Part shown: positions 30,416 through 38,276 of the stretch, piece after piece
Position numbering within the stretch: position 1 is the stretch's first letter
Layout: each line of letters opens with the position of its first letter
Virus record (IMG/VR): IMGVR_UViG_3300007735_000709
Coordinates: 1 to 39,203 of that record
Source of the DNA: a virus
DNA length: 39,203 nt
Direction: 5' to 3' (one strand)
Position numbers and translations under genes: made by a program
The notes under the pieces: model-generated
What the model was told of the DNA's origin: nothing
Seen by the model: only the letters and a program-made list of their open reading frames with translations
The model's database searches: none

Positions 30416-30692
30416 TTATCCAACATGGAAAGATATACCAGCATGCAATGGTATTAATGTAGAGATATTCTTTACTGAAGAAAGAGGTAACTATCCCCAT
30501 CTTGATTATGTTAAGAAAATGTGCAACACTTGTCCAGTACGAGTCCAGTGCCATGACTATGCAATAGACAATCTAGTGCACGGAATATGGGCAGGAACTA
30601 CTATGGAAGAAAGGAATAGATACAGAAGTAAACGTGGAATAGTTGGTAAAACAGTTGTTCCTATATCTGTATTTAATAGTAACTATGAGTAA
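30408..30692 (+). CDS. whiB: WhiB-family iron-sulfur transcription regulator (94 aa)
   Basis: The four cluster ligands are present: Cys13, then Cys39-x2-Cys42-x5-Cys48 (CNTCPVRVQC), followed by the G(I/V)W-G turn, HGIWAGTTMEER (58-69), and a basic C-terminus (RYRSKRG) for DNA contact. WhiB proteins bind a 4Fe-4S cluster and the sigma-A subunit in Actinobacteria; phage copies are known to act on host genes. It starts at a TTG, overlapping the previous stop. It is the best host-range marker in the window. Confidence 0.93.
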   Translation: MIDYPTWKDIPACNGINVEIFFTEERGNYPHLDYVKKMCNTCPVRVQCHDYAIDNLVHGIWAGTTMEERNRYRSKRGIVGKTVVPISVFNSNYE

Positions 30693-31068
30693 ACTATCTG
30701 ATTTTGATTTAGATTTATCCGTTGGACATGAGGGTGAATCATTAGTCAATCAACTACTAACCAATGGTAAAACCATTGAGGTTAAGACAGACCTTAAATG
30801 GAAGAACACTGGTAACCTATATATAGAAACTGTATGCTGGTCACACAATAATGAAGAGTGGTATCCATCTGGTTTAACTGCAACTAAGGCTGCATACTGG
30901 GCATTTGTACTAGAAGGAATTATATTTATAGTACCTATAGAACATTTACGGCATGCCGTTACCTTGTATGGGCACCCTATTACCTGTAATATAGAACCTA
31001 ATCCGTCAAAGGGTTATCTGATACGACCAGATAAAATCCTCCAAGTGGTGCAAGAGTTATCTAAGTAG
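30685..31068 (+). CDS. PD-(D/E)XK-type nuclease (127 aa)
   Basis: I start at ATG 30685 (MSKLSDFDLDLSVG), overlapping the WhiB stop by 8 nt; an upstream open start at 30643 would lie inside WhiB. The core is GHEGESLVNQLL (first Glu), then TIEVKTDLKW with the Glu-x-Lys pair, and GNLYIE, the usual order in small phage PD-(D/E)XK nucleases. It is the third such nuclease here and ends the rightward block. Likely roles are host DNA breakdown or repair. Confidence 0.75.
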   Translation: MSKLSDFDLDLSVGHEGESLVNQLLTNGKTIEVKTDLKWKNTGNLYIETVCWSHNNEEWYPSGLTATKAAYWAFVLEGIIFIVPIEHLRHAVTLYGHPITCNIEPNPSKGYLIRPDKILQVVQELSK

Positions 31069-31087
31069 CAGGGGAACTGCTTAGAAA

Positions 31088-31137
31088 ACAAAAAAGACCC
31101 CCGCTCCTAGTATTTCTACTAAGGCGGGGGTTTTTCT
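31088..31137. terminator. Bidirectional terminator between convergent blocks
   Basis: CCCCCGCTCCTAGTA (31098-31112) pairs with TACTAAGGCGGGGG (31117-31130) with one bulge, flanked by an A-run on the left and TTTTT on the right. The A-run becomes a U-run on the minus strand, so it can stop both transcripts, 20 nt past the nuclease stop and about 40 nt past the holin stop. Confidence 0.9.
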
Positions 31138-31178
31138 TGTCTCTAATGGGCCTTTAAAGCCCAATTAGGGGTATATAA

Positions 31179-31370
31179 CTAGTTACTTCCACGTCCAAAT
31201 TCTGTTGCTGATGGGTCTAACGCCTTCAGAACTGGGCCTGCAACGGCTGCTACACCTGCCATGGCTAGAGTCTTTAGGTCAGTTGTGCCAGCAAGGTATA
31301 GAGCAAGCACGGCTGCTACTGCAGCACGAGCATAACTTGCAACAATTGCTTTTACTTTTTTTGTATTCAT
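31179..31370 (-). CDS. Holin-like membrane protein (63 aa)
   Basis: I start at ATG 31370, 6 nt behind AAGG; an ATG two codons earlier (31376) is too close to it. The product has a basic N-terminus (MNTKKVKAIVASYAR) and two hydrophobic Ala-rich spans (AAVAAVLALYLAG and TLAMAGVAAVAGPVLKAL), then a polar end (SATEFGRGSN). It directly follows the CHAP endolysin, the usual holin place. Actinophages carry proteins much like this next to endolysins. It should form the membrane lesion that triggers lysis. Confidence 0.75.
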   Translation of the reverse strand: MNTKKVKAIVASYARAAVAAVLALYLAGTTDLKTLAMAGVAAVAGPVLKALDPSATEFGRGSN

Positions 31371-31378
31371 ATCCATCC

Positions 31379-31834
31379 TTAAGGGCGTGCAACGCCCATT
31401 ACTAGGGAGTAGGCACGTTTCCTAAGATACACACCATCTCCATTTGATTGACTTCCTTTATTGCCACTAGAGGTATTACCCTCAATGACAGTAAGGAACT
31501 TCTTTCCATCGTTGCTTTCGCATATGCCAACGTGGTCAGCCTGTGCGTCATCATCGAATTGGAAGAATACTATATCACCAGGTTGGGCTTTGCCAACTGG
31601 GACTATCTTACCGTGTTTAGCAAACCATTTAAGACCAGCATCGCAAGATGCAAAACCTTTTTTAGTTTGGGCTGCTACCTTAGATACTAAACCTGCTTTA
31701 TCAAAGCACCAAGATACAAACATTGCACACCAAGGATTATTATTTAATCCATACCACTTGCCATACATACTGTCATTGTTCTTGCCTACCTCAGTATATC
31801 CAATCTGAGATTTGGCTATATCTACAACTGTCAT
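31379..31834 (-). CDS. CHAP-domain endolysin (151 aa)
   Basis: The ATG at 31834 overlaps the preceding stop (ATGA); an ATG 4 codons upstream is open but less well placed. The CHAP triad is visible: WCAMFVSWCF (first Cys), QADHVGICE (His) and VIEGNTSSGN (Glu/Asn), with AQPGDIVFFQF before the His. The whole protein is one catalytic domain without a wall-binding domain. CHAP enzymes cut peptidoglycan peptides or amide bonds. There is no signal peptide, so export needs the holin. Confidence 0.88.
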   Translation of the reverse strand: MTVVDIAKSQIGYTEVGKNNDSMYGKWYGLNNNPWCAMFVSWCFDKAGLVSKVAAQTKKGFASCDAGLKWFAKHGKIVPVGKAQPGDIVFFQFDDDAQADHVGICESNDGKKFLTVIEGNTSSGNKGSQSNGDGVYLRKRAYSLVMGVARP

Positions 31835-31974
31835 ATTGACCACCATCCATTGAAGCCAGCATCAGGATTGTCCTGTAGCCATTTCTCTCTTAAGTAATTC
31901 TGTTTAGGCCAACATATGTCGTGGCTTTCGCAACCACAACCTTGACAATCGTTGTCTACTTTTTCCTTATCCAT
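31831..31974 (-). CDS. Small Cys-rich protein (47 aa)
   Basis: The ATG at 31974 lies inside the end of the methyltransferase gene, and the TGA overlaps the endolysin start (ATGA). The product has a compact cluster, CQGCGCESHDIC (residues 10-21), then a Trp/Asn-rich tail (WPKQNYLREKWLQDNPD). Four Cys and one His within 12 residues suggest a tight zinc or Fe-S site. It has no membrane span and no known family, and it stands in the lysis cassette. Confidence 0.65.
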   Translation of the reverse strand: MDKEKVDNDCQGCGCESHDICWPKQNYLREKWLQDNPDAGFNGWWSI

Positions 31975-32534
31975 ACTTGCCATCCCTTACGCAGTATTTC
32001 AATTTCATTCTTATGTTTATTTAACCAAGCATCTATTGCTGGCTTTGGGTTCTTATCTGTACCATCTGGGTGGTCCCACTCGTAATCATCAAAGGCCATA
32101 ATACCACCAACCTTAAGTAAGTCCCAAGATAAGTCAGCATCTAAGGTTACTGATTCAGGTAAATGGTCACCATCAATATAGATAAAGTCATACTTAAGTT
32201 CTCTATGTTCTTTTAACCAGTCACCACTAAATGCTTTATGTGCTTGAACTTTCTTGCCATACGGAGCAGTCTGCTCTTTGTAGGCTTCTTGTATATCTGC
32301 CCAATCATATACTGACTCGTGGGGTAGGTTGCCACACCAAGGGTCTACATCTACCAGTAATGATGATGAGTCTGTAAGTATATTCTTTAGTAGCCAAGCA
32401 GATGCGTTGCCAGTAAAGACACCTATCTGCAGGAACTTAAGATTCTTTTTACCCTTGAACTCTGCTAGTCCTGATTCAAAATCAGCAACAGTAGCGTTGT
32501 CATAGAACCATTTAGGAAAGTTATCGGCCTTCAC
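31956..32534 (-). CDS. Class I SAM-dependent methyltransferase (192 aa)
   Basis: Motif I is FLQIGVFTGNASAWLL (35-50). An acidic strand end, LLVDVDPW (59-66), would bind the ribose. YDFIYIDGDHLPESV and VGGIMAFDDYEWDH are motifs IV/V of the Methyltransf_24 type. The substrate cannot be read from the sequence. It lies between the second membrane protein and the lysis genes, linked by ATGA overlap at 32531-32534 and an 18-nt overlap downstream. Candidates are host surface glycans, virion proteins or small molecules; a DNA methylase is less likely because no target-recognition region is seen. Confidence 0.8.
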   Translation of the reverse strand: MKADNFPKWFYDNATVADFESGLAEFKGKKNLKFLQIGVFTGNASAWLLKNILTDSSSLLVDVDPWCGNLPHESVYDWADIQEAYKEQTAPYGKKVQAHKAFSGDWLKEHRELKYDFIYIDGDHLPESVTLDADLSWDLLKVGGIMAFDDYEWDHPDGTDKNPKPAIDAWLNKHKNEIEILRKGWQVWIRKK

Positions 32535-32725
32535 TTCTGAATTAATATTTGATAGAGCGTATCTACTTTTTCCTCTAACCTATTGACCTGGTCACGGAGA
32601 CTTGAGCCACCATTCGGTTTAAGTTCTGACAAGAAGTGTTTAACTAAGTGTCTTACTCCTACCGCTAGTGCTCCCATCAAAGTGGATATGGCTACTGCGA
32701 ATGCAGCCCAGTCATTAGGTGTCAT
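32531..32725 (-). CDS. Holin-like membrane protein with coiled coil (64 aa)
   Basis: One membrane segment (DWAAFAVAISTLMGALAVGV, about residues 4-23) is followed by a basic stretch (RHLVKHFLSELK) and a C-terminal coiled coil (LRDQVNRLEEKVDTLYQIL). This span-plus-coil layout is common in phage membrane proteins near lysis genes, including holin or antiholin candidates. It ends in an ATGA overlap with the methyltransferase. A tail-anchored spanin-like role is less likely. Confidence 0.6.
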   Translation of the reverse strand: MTPNDWAAFAVAISTLMGALAVGVRHLVKHFLSELKPNGGSSLRDQVNRLEEKVDTLYQILIQK

Positions 32726-32730
32726 AAGTA

Positions 32731-34935
32731 TTATACCGTTCTAATAGTTATTTCAATGATGCCACCAAAACCATCAAAGCGTTTGTCAGGTGGAGTCATA
32801 CGGGTGAATGAGACTTGTTCAATAACTACTTGACGGTTTTCACCAGTAGTTAAGTCTTGCCAAGCAACAACATCGCCATTCTCTTCAACATCTTCTAATA
32901 GTTGAAGTCGGGCAAATGCTTTGCCTTCATATCCAGATACTACGTTATATCTATCTGTTTCAATATCAAAGCAGTAGACTGGAAATTTCATAACTCTTTG
33001 TCTAGGTGTAGCAATAGTAGCCTTTGCTTGGTAACCTTTAAATACTGGACCTTGAGTTGTATCTGTTGTATCACGAGTGAGTGCAAACTTATAGGCTACA
33101 TACTCTTGTGCAGTAGCAGGGCTAGATGTAGTTACCTCAACAGCAGTTACTCCTGCTTCATAGGTAATGTGGTCATACTCTACGCCATCTTTATCTACAG
33201 TTTCTAATACTAATGAACCATAAGTAAAATCACCACGAGCAAGTAAACGCTTAAAGTTTTTAGGCTCAAGTGTGCCATAGCGAATATAACCTGTAGTTAG
33301 ATAGCCAGTATCTCTTAATGTAGATGCAGATTCAATATTGATAGAACCTACTTTATTAACTAATGCCGTGGCAGATGATACCGCAGTAGATGATACGTTG
33401 CTTGCAGTCTTAGCATAACTAAATGTAGTAGTAGAACCAACAACAGTAATTGTATATTTACCATTGAATGTGGAATCAACACCCTCTACCCATATCTCAT
33501 CACCTACGGATAGTCCGTGAGCAGCAGATGTAGTAAGAGTTGCTACGTTAGAAGTTAATGCTTTATTGGTAATTGTGCCAGCATTTAATGCTGTAGTACA
33601 GAATACAAGTCTGTTGGTTTCACCAGCAAATGCACAAGATGTAGTTTTATATCCAGATATATCTGATACGTATAGGTCATTAGCGTAGGCAAAGCGTAAA
33701 GTTTCTATCTCATTACCAAGGTCAATACGGATAACCCCAGGAGCACCATCTACGCCAGTTGCACACCAGACAAATCTGTCTCGTGCAGCAAAGTCATAGC
33801 AAGGCTGTGTGGTTTCCACAATAAGTGGACCATAGTTAATGGAGCCATCTTGGTCAGAGACAACTGCTGCACGGATTCCCTTGTTTGTCCCTATCATCAT
33901 ATAACCTAAGTAGTAGTAAATCTTGTGGATGATTTCACCAACTGGCATCTCTGCTGCAGTAATGGCTGTGGTAAGGGTAGGCATAACACCAGAAGTGTTA
34001 AGAGTAAACTTATAGATAAATGATTGAATTCCATCAAAGCCTGAGATATAGATAGCAGGACCAGATGCTGTGACAGATGTAAAGACTACATTTGAATCTG
34101 AATGTGTATACAATGCTGTAGGTAAAGATGTTGCTGAGCCAGATATTTCATATATGCTATTATTAATAGCCATAACAATACGGTCTTTAACATATTCCAT
34201 TATGCCTTTAGATACAACAACAGAACTTGTTTTAAACATTTCTGTATTGGCTGTAGCAGTTGTGCCAGTTAAAGCCTTCTTGTATAGAACTGTCTTATCT
34301 ACACCTGAATCAAGGATGCGTGTCATCCAGTAAGCATTAGTACCATCATCACATATAGCATAAACAGGATAATCAGTACCTGCTGCATAATCTAGAAAAT
34401 GTGTAATAGTTCCATCTACTGCAATCTTATCAACATCATATTCATCCCATAGCAATACACCATCAGTGCCACTGTATTGAATAGAACGTAATTGTTGAAA
34501 TGGTTTCTTATTGGATTGGATAGGACCACTTGTATAGTGAGCAGTTGAAGTAGAGTTAAGTAAAGTTACCTGTCCTTTAGTCCAAACATCTACACCTTTG
34601 CTATCAGCAAATCTATGTGTAATTGTCTCACCAGCAGATGGGTCATAGAACTTAATACCAGTGCCACCGTGAAAGGATGATTGACTTCTTAGCCACCAGC
34701 CAGTAAGTGATTGCTCACCTGGCTCTGCACCATTGTCAAACTGGTCCTTCTTGTATGGTGCTGTCTGCCTAATGTATGGGCGTGCATCACTAATAGCATA
34801 GAAGAATGGTTGTCCACCTACTGCTACATCATATGAGTCAGAGGTGTTCTGCCAGTATGCGCTTGTAGATACGATACCAACATCAACAGCAATTGCTTGA
34901 TTGGCCCTGCCGTCCGTAATGTCTCTGCCTGCGAT
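32731..34935 (-). CDS. Large tail protein, probable tail nozzle/hub (about 734 aa), start unusual
   Basis: The frame is open from 32731 to a stop at 34948-34950 and reads in register through AGRDITDGRANQAIAVDVG, AYWQNTSDSYDVAVGGQPFF, EPGEQSLTGWWLRSQSSFHG and LWDEYDVDKIAVDGTITHF. No ATG, GTG or TTG occurs in the first 160 codons; the first TTG (34455) would remove this conserved-looking front. GAAAGAGG lies 6 nt before an ATC at 34933-34935, so an ATC start, or a lost base in an original GTG GCC, is likely. The body is beta-rich with an inserted repeat-like domain (NVATLTTSAAHGLSVGDEIW). A long beta-propeller-like nozzle or hub fits its place between fibres and lysis genes. Confidence 0.7.
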   Translation of the reverse strand: MAGRDITDGRANQAIAVDVGIVSTSAYWQNTSDSYDVAVGGQPFFYAISDARPYIRQTAPYKKDQFDNGAEPGEQSLTGWWLRSQSSFHGGTGIKFYDPSAGETITHRFADSKGVDVWTKGQVTLLNSTSTAHYTSGPIQSNKKPFQQLRSIQYSGTDGVLLWDEYDVDKIAVDGTITHFLDYAAGTDYPVYAICDDGTNAYWMTRILDSGVDKTVLYKKALTGTTATANTEMFKTSSVVVSKGIMEYVKDRIVMAINNSIYEISGSATSLPTALYTHSDSNVVFTSVTASGPAIYISGFDGIQSFIYKFTLNTSGVMPTLTTAITAAEMPVGEIIHKIYYYLGYMMIGTNKGIRAAVVSDQDGSINYGPLIVETTQPCYDFAARDRFVWCATGVDGAPGVIRIDLGNEIETLRFAYANDLYVSDISGYKTTSCAFAGETNRLVFCTTALNAGTITNKALTSNVATLTTSAAHGLSVGDEIWVEGVDSTFNGKYTITVVGSTTTFSYAKTASNVSSTAVSSATALVNKVGSINIESASTLRDTGYLTTGYIRYGTLEPKNFKRLLARGDFTYGSLVLETVDKDGVEYDHITYEAGVTAVEVTTSSPATAQEYVAYKFALTRDTTDTTQGPVFKGYQAKATIATPRQRVMKFPVYCFDIETDRYNVVSGYEGKAFARLQLLEDVEENGDVVAWQDLTTGENRQVVIEQVSFTRMTPPDKRFDGFGGIIEITIRTV

Positions 34936-34987
34936 GGCACACCTCTTTCAATTAGTTATTAATATTTACTAGAACAATCCCCTAAGA

Positions 34988-35233
34988 TTATGCCAAAAGC
35001 AGTTTAGCCTCGGCTTCGGTTATACCAAGCCGTTCTAATAAAGCGGCTTTGGCTGATGCTTGCGCTTCGGCTTCGGCTGCTTGCGCTTCTTGTGCTAATT
35101 CAACCTCTGCCCATTTGGTAATTGTTTCTTCATATTCTTCAACATCTAATTCAAAAATTTCGTCATTGATGCCTTTAGAAATAGTTGGGTGTTTTAATTT
35201 CAATTCAGCAATTTTTTCTGCTTTAGTAGTCAT
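34988..35233 (-). CDS. Small tail-fibre-associated protein, chaperone-like (81 aa)
   Basis: This acidic, helical protein (MTTKAEKIAELKLKHPT, then a Glu/Ala-rich coiled coil) ends LLERLGITEAEAKLLLA. That ending is related to the end of the 74-aa protein at 36106-36330 (AALGLSADEIAALTK). Each follows a receptor-binding gene, so they are probably paralogous fibre-associated chaperones or assembly factors. The ATG overlaps the upstream stop (TAATG at 35233). No membrane span. Confidence 0.65.
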   Translation of the reverse strand: MTTKAEKIAELKLKHPTISKGINDEIFELDVEEYEETITKWAEVELAQEAQAAEAEAQASAKAALLERLGITEAEAKLLLA

Positions 35234-36096
35234 TATTTTTCCAATCCATAAACTGTGGCTGTTCCACTTATTGTTCCTGTTGATGGCAAAAGTTGAAATC
35301 CTGTAATGGCATTATTACCATCAATATTTAATGAGCCATAATATCCAATTCTAAAAGATACACCGCCACCGCTTTGCCAAGAAGTCATTCCAGAGGTTGC
35401 ACCATAACCAGCACCAACCAATTCAGAACCTTGAAAAATAGTTATTTCACCGCCTGAATATTGTGTGCCAGCGGATGAACCAATTTTTCCAAAAGAAAAA
35501 ACTGTTAAATAACTATTGTTAAATGCAGCCGAAGGTGTGCCAGCGGTTGAAATTTGCATTACACCACCTGAATAATCAACTAATAATGTACTTGTACCAG
35601 TATAAAACTTAATTTGCATATCAGCGTTTGCCGAACCAATTATGTTTGAAAATATAATTTTATATGTCCTATATGTGCTAGTAAAACACGATTGGAATGC
35701 TTGACTAGATACTGATGAAAAAGTTGTTGATACAACTTTTGTTAATGCACCACTTGCAGGTGTAGCCCAAGTAGGTATACCACCAGATACAGTAAGCACC
35801 TGTGATGTAGAACCAATTCCTAATCTAGCAGGAGTATTAGCAGATGAGGCATAGTAAATATCACCTGTAGTAGTTAAGGTAGACTTAGCAGTCTTACCAT
35901 CTAACTGAGTTTGAATAGCAGATGTAACTCCATCTAAATACCCAAGTTCAGTTGTAGATACGTTAGCATTGGCTGCTTGCTTGCTATCAATCTGTGTCTG
36001 TATTGCAGAGGTGACACCATCTAGGTAGCCTATCTCTGTTGCTGATACGGTAGAGGGTGCAGGTGCTGCACTCGCTATATCACGGGCTTTAGTCAT
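35233..36096 (-). CDS. Tail fibre / receptor-binding protein with repeats (287 aa)
   Basis: The N-terminal half has two repeats, ATEIGYLDGVTSAIQTQ (residues 21-37) and TTELGYLDGVTSAIQTQ (48-64), typical of phage fibre shafts. A linker (GDIYYASSANTPARLGIG) follows. The C-terminal 170 residues are beta-rich and share the ending ...NAITGFQLLPSTGTISGTATVYGLEK-type layout (strand, Gly/Ser turn, YGL) with the three paralogues upstream. It should be exposed on the particle and bind the host surface. Stop overlaps the next start. Confidence 0.8.
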   Translation of the reverse strand: MTKARDIASAAPAPSTVSATEIGYLDGVTSAIQTQIDSKQAANANVSTTELGYLDGVTSAIQTQLDGKTAKSTLTTTGDIYYASSANTPARLGIGSTSQVLTVSGGIPTWATPASGALTKVVSTTFSSVSSQAFQSCFTSTYRTYKIIFSNIIGSANADMQIKFYTGTSTLLVDYSGGVMQISTAGTPSAAFNNSYLTVFSFGKIGSSAGTQYSGGEITIFQGSELVGAGYGATSGMTSWQSGGGVSFRIGYYGSLNIDGNNAITGFQLLPSTGTISGTATVYGLEK

Positions 36097-36105
36097 TGGT
36101 TGTCC

Positions 36106-36330
36106 TTACTTGGTAAGTGCTGCGATTTCGTCAGCAGATAAACCTAGTGCTGCTAACTTTAATTCTGCGGATGCTTTGGCTGCAGCCTTGGCTGCTACTG
36201 CTGCTTCACGCTCTGCTTGCTCTGCTGCAAATGCTGCTGCATCTGCTTCACGTTGAGCAATTTCTGCATCGGTAAGTTCTACCTCAGTAGTTACTCCTGT
36301 GGAACAGTCCACGATTATTTTAGTTGGCAT
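36106..36330 (-). CDS. Small tail-fibre-associated protein (74 aa)
   Basis: The first 20 residues form a strand pair (TKIIVDCSTGVTTEVELT); the rest is a long Ala/Glu coiled coil (AEQAEREAAVAAKAAAKASA) with the conserved-looking end LAALGLSADEIAALTK. It is related in layout and end to the 81-aa protein at 34988-35233. Small proteins of this type are frequent next to fibre genes in environmental phages; an assembly role is plausible but not shown. Confidence 0.65.
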   Translation of the reverse strand: MPTKIIVDCSTGVTTEVELTDAEIAQREADAAAFAAEQAEREAAVAAKAAAKASAELKLAALGLSADEIAALTK

Positions 36331-36344
36331 TGTTTTCTCCTTAG

Positions 36345-36857
36345 TTAGTTTTTCTTGATTCCGTATAGATAAGCACTTGAGTATTGGACTAAATCACCAA
36401 CCTGTGTATCTAAAGTTATAGAGGTTATAGCAGCAGAGTTTGACCAAAGCCCGCTAGTAAATCCCATATATGCCTCTGTCGCATTGCGTTCTTGAGCGCC
36501 ATCTATTGAAATTGATTTATTGTTGGCACTTGCATAATCGGGAATATAAATAGAGATATTGCCAAATGAACTCGCAGTTGCAGTTGCACCATTTACCTGT
36601 CCAACATAGATACCGTAAAGAGCACTATCACTTGATGTTGCACTAGAACCTGAACCACGCAACCATTTATTAGTTAAGTTTGAACCGCTTCCATTTATTT
36701 GTGAAATCCATAAACCATCTTCATTTGCGTTAACTGATGACCTTAAAGATAATACAAGGTATAAATCTGTATAGGTTGCAGGAATTGCACTAAATGTAAT
36801 GCTTGCAGTAGTTGTAGTTAAGGTCTTAGCCTCTATTAATACATATGTATTTGCCAT
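36345..36857 (-). CDS. Receptor-binding module, paralogue 1 (170 aa)
   Basis: The protein shares a plan with the next two: N-terminal TASITFSAIPATYTDLYLVLSLR, an Asn/Ser-rich middle, ISIYIPDYASANN, a Trp-Ser-Asn-Ser motif (GLWSNSAAITSITLD) and the ending SSAYLYGIKKN. Beta-sandwich or jelly-roll structure is likely. The Ser/Thr/Asn-rich variable loops are where the copies differ, as expected for receptor-contacting surfaces. It is separated from the next gene by only 3 nt. Confidence 0.75.
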   Translation of the reverse strand: MANTYVLIEAKTLTTTTASITFSAIPATYTDLYLVLSLRSSVNANEDGLWISQINGSGSNLTNKWLRGSGSSATSSDSALYGIYVGQVNGATATASSFGNISIYIPDYASANNKSISIDGAQERNATEAYMGFTSGLWSNSAAITSITLDTQVGDLVQYSSAYLYGIKKN

Positions 36858-36860
36858 AGT

Positions 36861-37364
36861 CTATGCCGCCGCTATTCCGTAGAGAGTGAAGGTTGAGCCT
36901 GAAGCAAAATTAACTGAAGCCGCAGGAAATAAAACGATAGAAGTAATTGCTGATGTGCTACGCCACAAACCAACAGCGGCATTAACCGCCTGAGCAGACC
37001 TAGTAAGAATTGTTTTATAGGTTGTACTGTTAGAGTAATTTTGTAGTTGGATAATACAATCTAAGAAATCTGTGGTTGATAATCCGTTTTGTATGTAACC
37101 TGCTCTTATGCTTGTTTCACTTGTATATCCACTAGAACTAGCAGAAGGTGAACCGCCTATATCAGCAAATAAATTAGTCGTTGAATAATTTGTGCCTGTA
37201 TCGCTATTGAATTGCATACGCATACTTTGTGGAGATGCGCCTTTTGCAACACAAACTAATATTAAATCGGTATAACTTCCGCTTATACTGGAGAATGTAA
37301 CATTTGCTTGCGCACTACCTAAAGTAGTTGTCGCTATTGGTTCGTATGTACTACCTGCTGGCAT
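36861..37364 (-). CDS. Receptor-binding module, paralogue 2 (167 aa)
   Basis: It has the same plan: EPIATTTLGSAQANVTFSSI, SYTDLILVCVAKG, IIQLQNYSNSTTYK, GLWRSTSAITSIVLFPA and the ending TFTLYGIAAA. Identity to its neighbours is concentrated in these framework strands, while the loops differ. It is the middle copy of three tandem genes and therefore probably arose by duplication. No enzymatic motif is seen. Confidence 0.75.
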   Translation of the reverse strand: MPAGSTYEPIATTTLGSAQANVTFSSISGSYTDLILVCVAKGASPQSMRMQFNSDTGTNYSTTNLFADIGGSPSASSSGYTSETSIRAGYIQNGLSTTDFLDCIIQLQNYSNSTTYKTILTRSAQAVNAAVGLWRSTSAITSIVLFPAASVNFASGSTFTLYGIAAA

Positions 37365-37366
37365 TG

Positions 37367-37957
37367 TTAGGCTCCTTTAATTCCGTAGAGGGCAAATGAT
37401 GAATACTGGTTGTAGTTTGAACCATTACTCTTAATAACTATTTGATTTATTGCGGCTGTGTTCATCCATAATAAAGATGAATACCATACATAGCCACTGC
37501 CATTGGCATCATAACCATTTAACGAGCGTAATGTTGTATATTTATTTGTATTTGCATAATCTAAAATATCTATAATATGCGAGGCTGGGCCAGTCGTCAT
37601 TGCTGAACCTTGCATTCCAATATAAGGATAATTGCCATCTGTGGCAGCAACAGCAGAAACGCCATTACCATAAAGTATATGGTCTCTATAATTTCCATTT
37701 GTAGTATCACCATTAAAATTGATAGATGATGAAGCGGTAGGGCTAGAAGAACTTGTTAAACATCTAATTTGTAAATGTGTATAAGTGCTAGGTATAGAAC
37801 TAAAAGTAATGCTAGAACTACCACCTGAACCAACAGTAACAGTCGCTATTGATTCGTAAGATGGAAAAGTTGCTTTGGGATTACCAGCCAAAAAACTAGA
37901 GTAATTAGTTCTAGGTGTGGCTATGCCTCCCGCAGCGGAGAGTTTATATACACCCAT
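37367..37957 (-). CDS. Receptor-binding module, paralogue 3 (196 aa)
   Basis: This copy has an extra N-terminal arm (GVYKLSAAGGIATPRTNYSSFLAGN), which may attach it to the tail. The shared framework follows: ESIATVTVGSGGSSSITFSS, STYTHLQIRCLTSS, SHIIDILDYANTNKYTT, LLWMNTAAINQIVIK and the ending SSFALYGIKGA. The arm suggests that it is the anchor copy or the ancestral one. A beta-rich, exposed receptor-binding fold is inferred from layout. Confidence 0.75.
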   Translation of the reverse strand: MGVYKLSAAGGIATPRTNYSSFLAGNPKATFPSYESIATVTVGSGGSSSITFSSIPSTYTHLQIRCLTSSSSPTASSSINFNGDTTNGNYRDHILYGNGVSAVAATDGNYPYIGMQGSAMTTGPASHIIDILDYANTNKYTTLRSLNGYDANGSGYVWYSSLLWMNTAAINQIVIKSNGSNYNQYSSFALYGIKGA

Positions 37958-37958
37958 A

Positions 37959-38261
37959 TTAGGCTATCTCCACTCCTGAGATATGAAAGTTAACAGTAGT
38001 AGCAGATGCTAAACCTTTAATAGTCTGAGTAGCAGTTAGTGGCTGCTTTAACTGTATGATGGTTGAGTCATTGGCTCCAACAGTTACAGTCTTTGCTAGA
38101 ACTATATCGTTAAGCAATAGTTCATAAGTAGCAGAAGATGATGCTGTGTTAGCAATAACAATATCAGTTACTACAGTTGTAGTTGCTGAAGGAGTTGTGT
38201 ATAGAGTTGTGCTTGATGTTGATGCTGCTCCCCTAAAGAGGATTTTTGAAGTTGTAGCCAT
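37959..38261 (-). CDS. Small beta-rich tail protein (100 aa)
   Basis: The sequence is Thr/Ser/Val-rich with regular beta strands (TTVVTDIVIANTASSSATYELLLN, IVLAKTVTVGANDSTIIQL, TVNFHISGVEIA). It resembles small structural proteins found beside fibre genes in many environmental phages and may form a trimeric or ring-like tail accessory. It lies between the large fibre and the paralogue array, 1 nt from the latter. No catalytic motif. Confidence 0.7.
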   Translation of the reverse strand: MATTSKILFRGAASTSSTTLYTTPSATTTVVTDIVIANTASSSATYELLLNDIVLAKTVTVGANDSTIIQLKQPLTATQTIKGLASATTVNFHISGVEIA

Positions 38262-38276
38262 TAGTTACTACCTTTC

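Noticed and set aside
19099-31068. Integrase, excisionase or repressor for lysogeny
   Set aside because: No tyrosine or serine recombinase motif and no repressor-type HTH regulator found in the rightward block; a lytic life is more likely, within the limits of an incomplete window.
32731-34455. Tail gene starting at TTG 34455 (574 aa)
   Set aside because: The frame is open and protein-like for 160 codons upstream with a well-placed ribosome-binding site, so a start at 34455 would truncate it.
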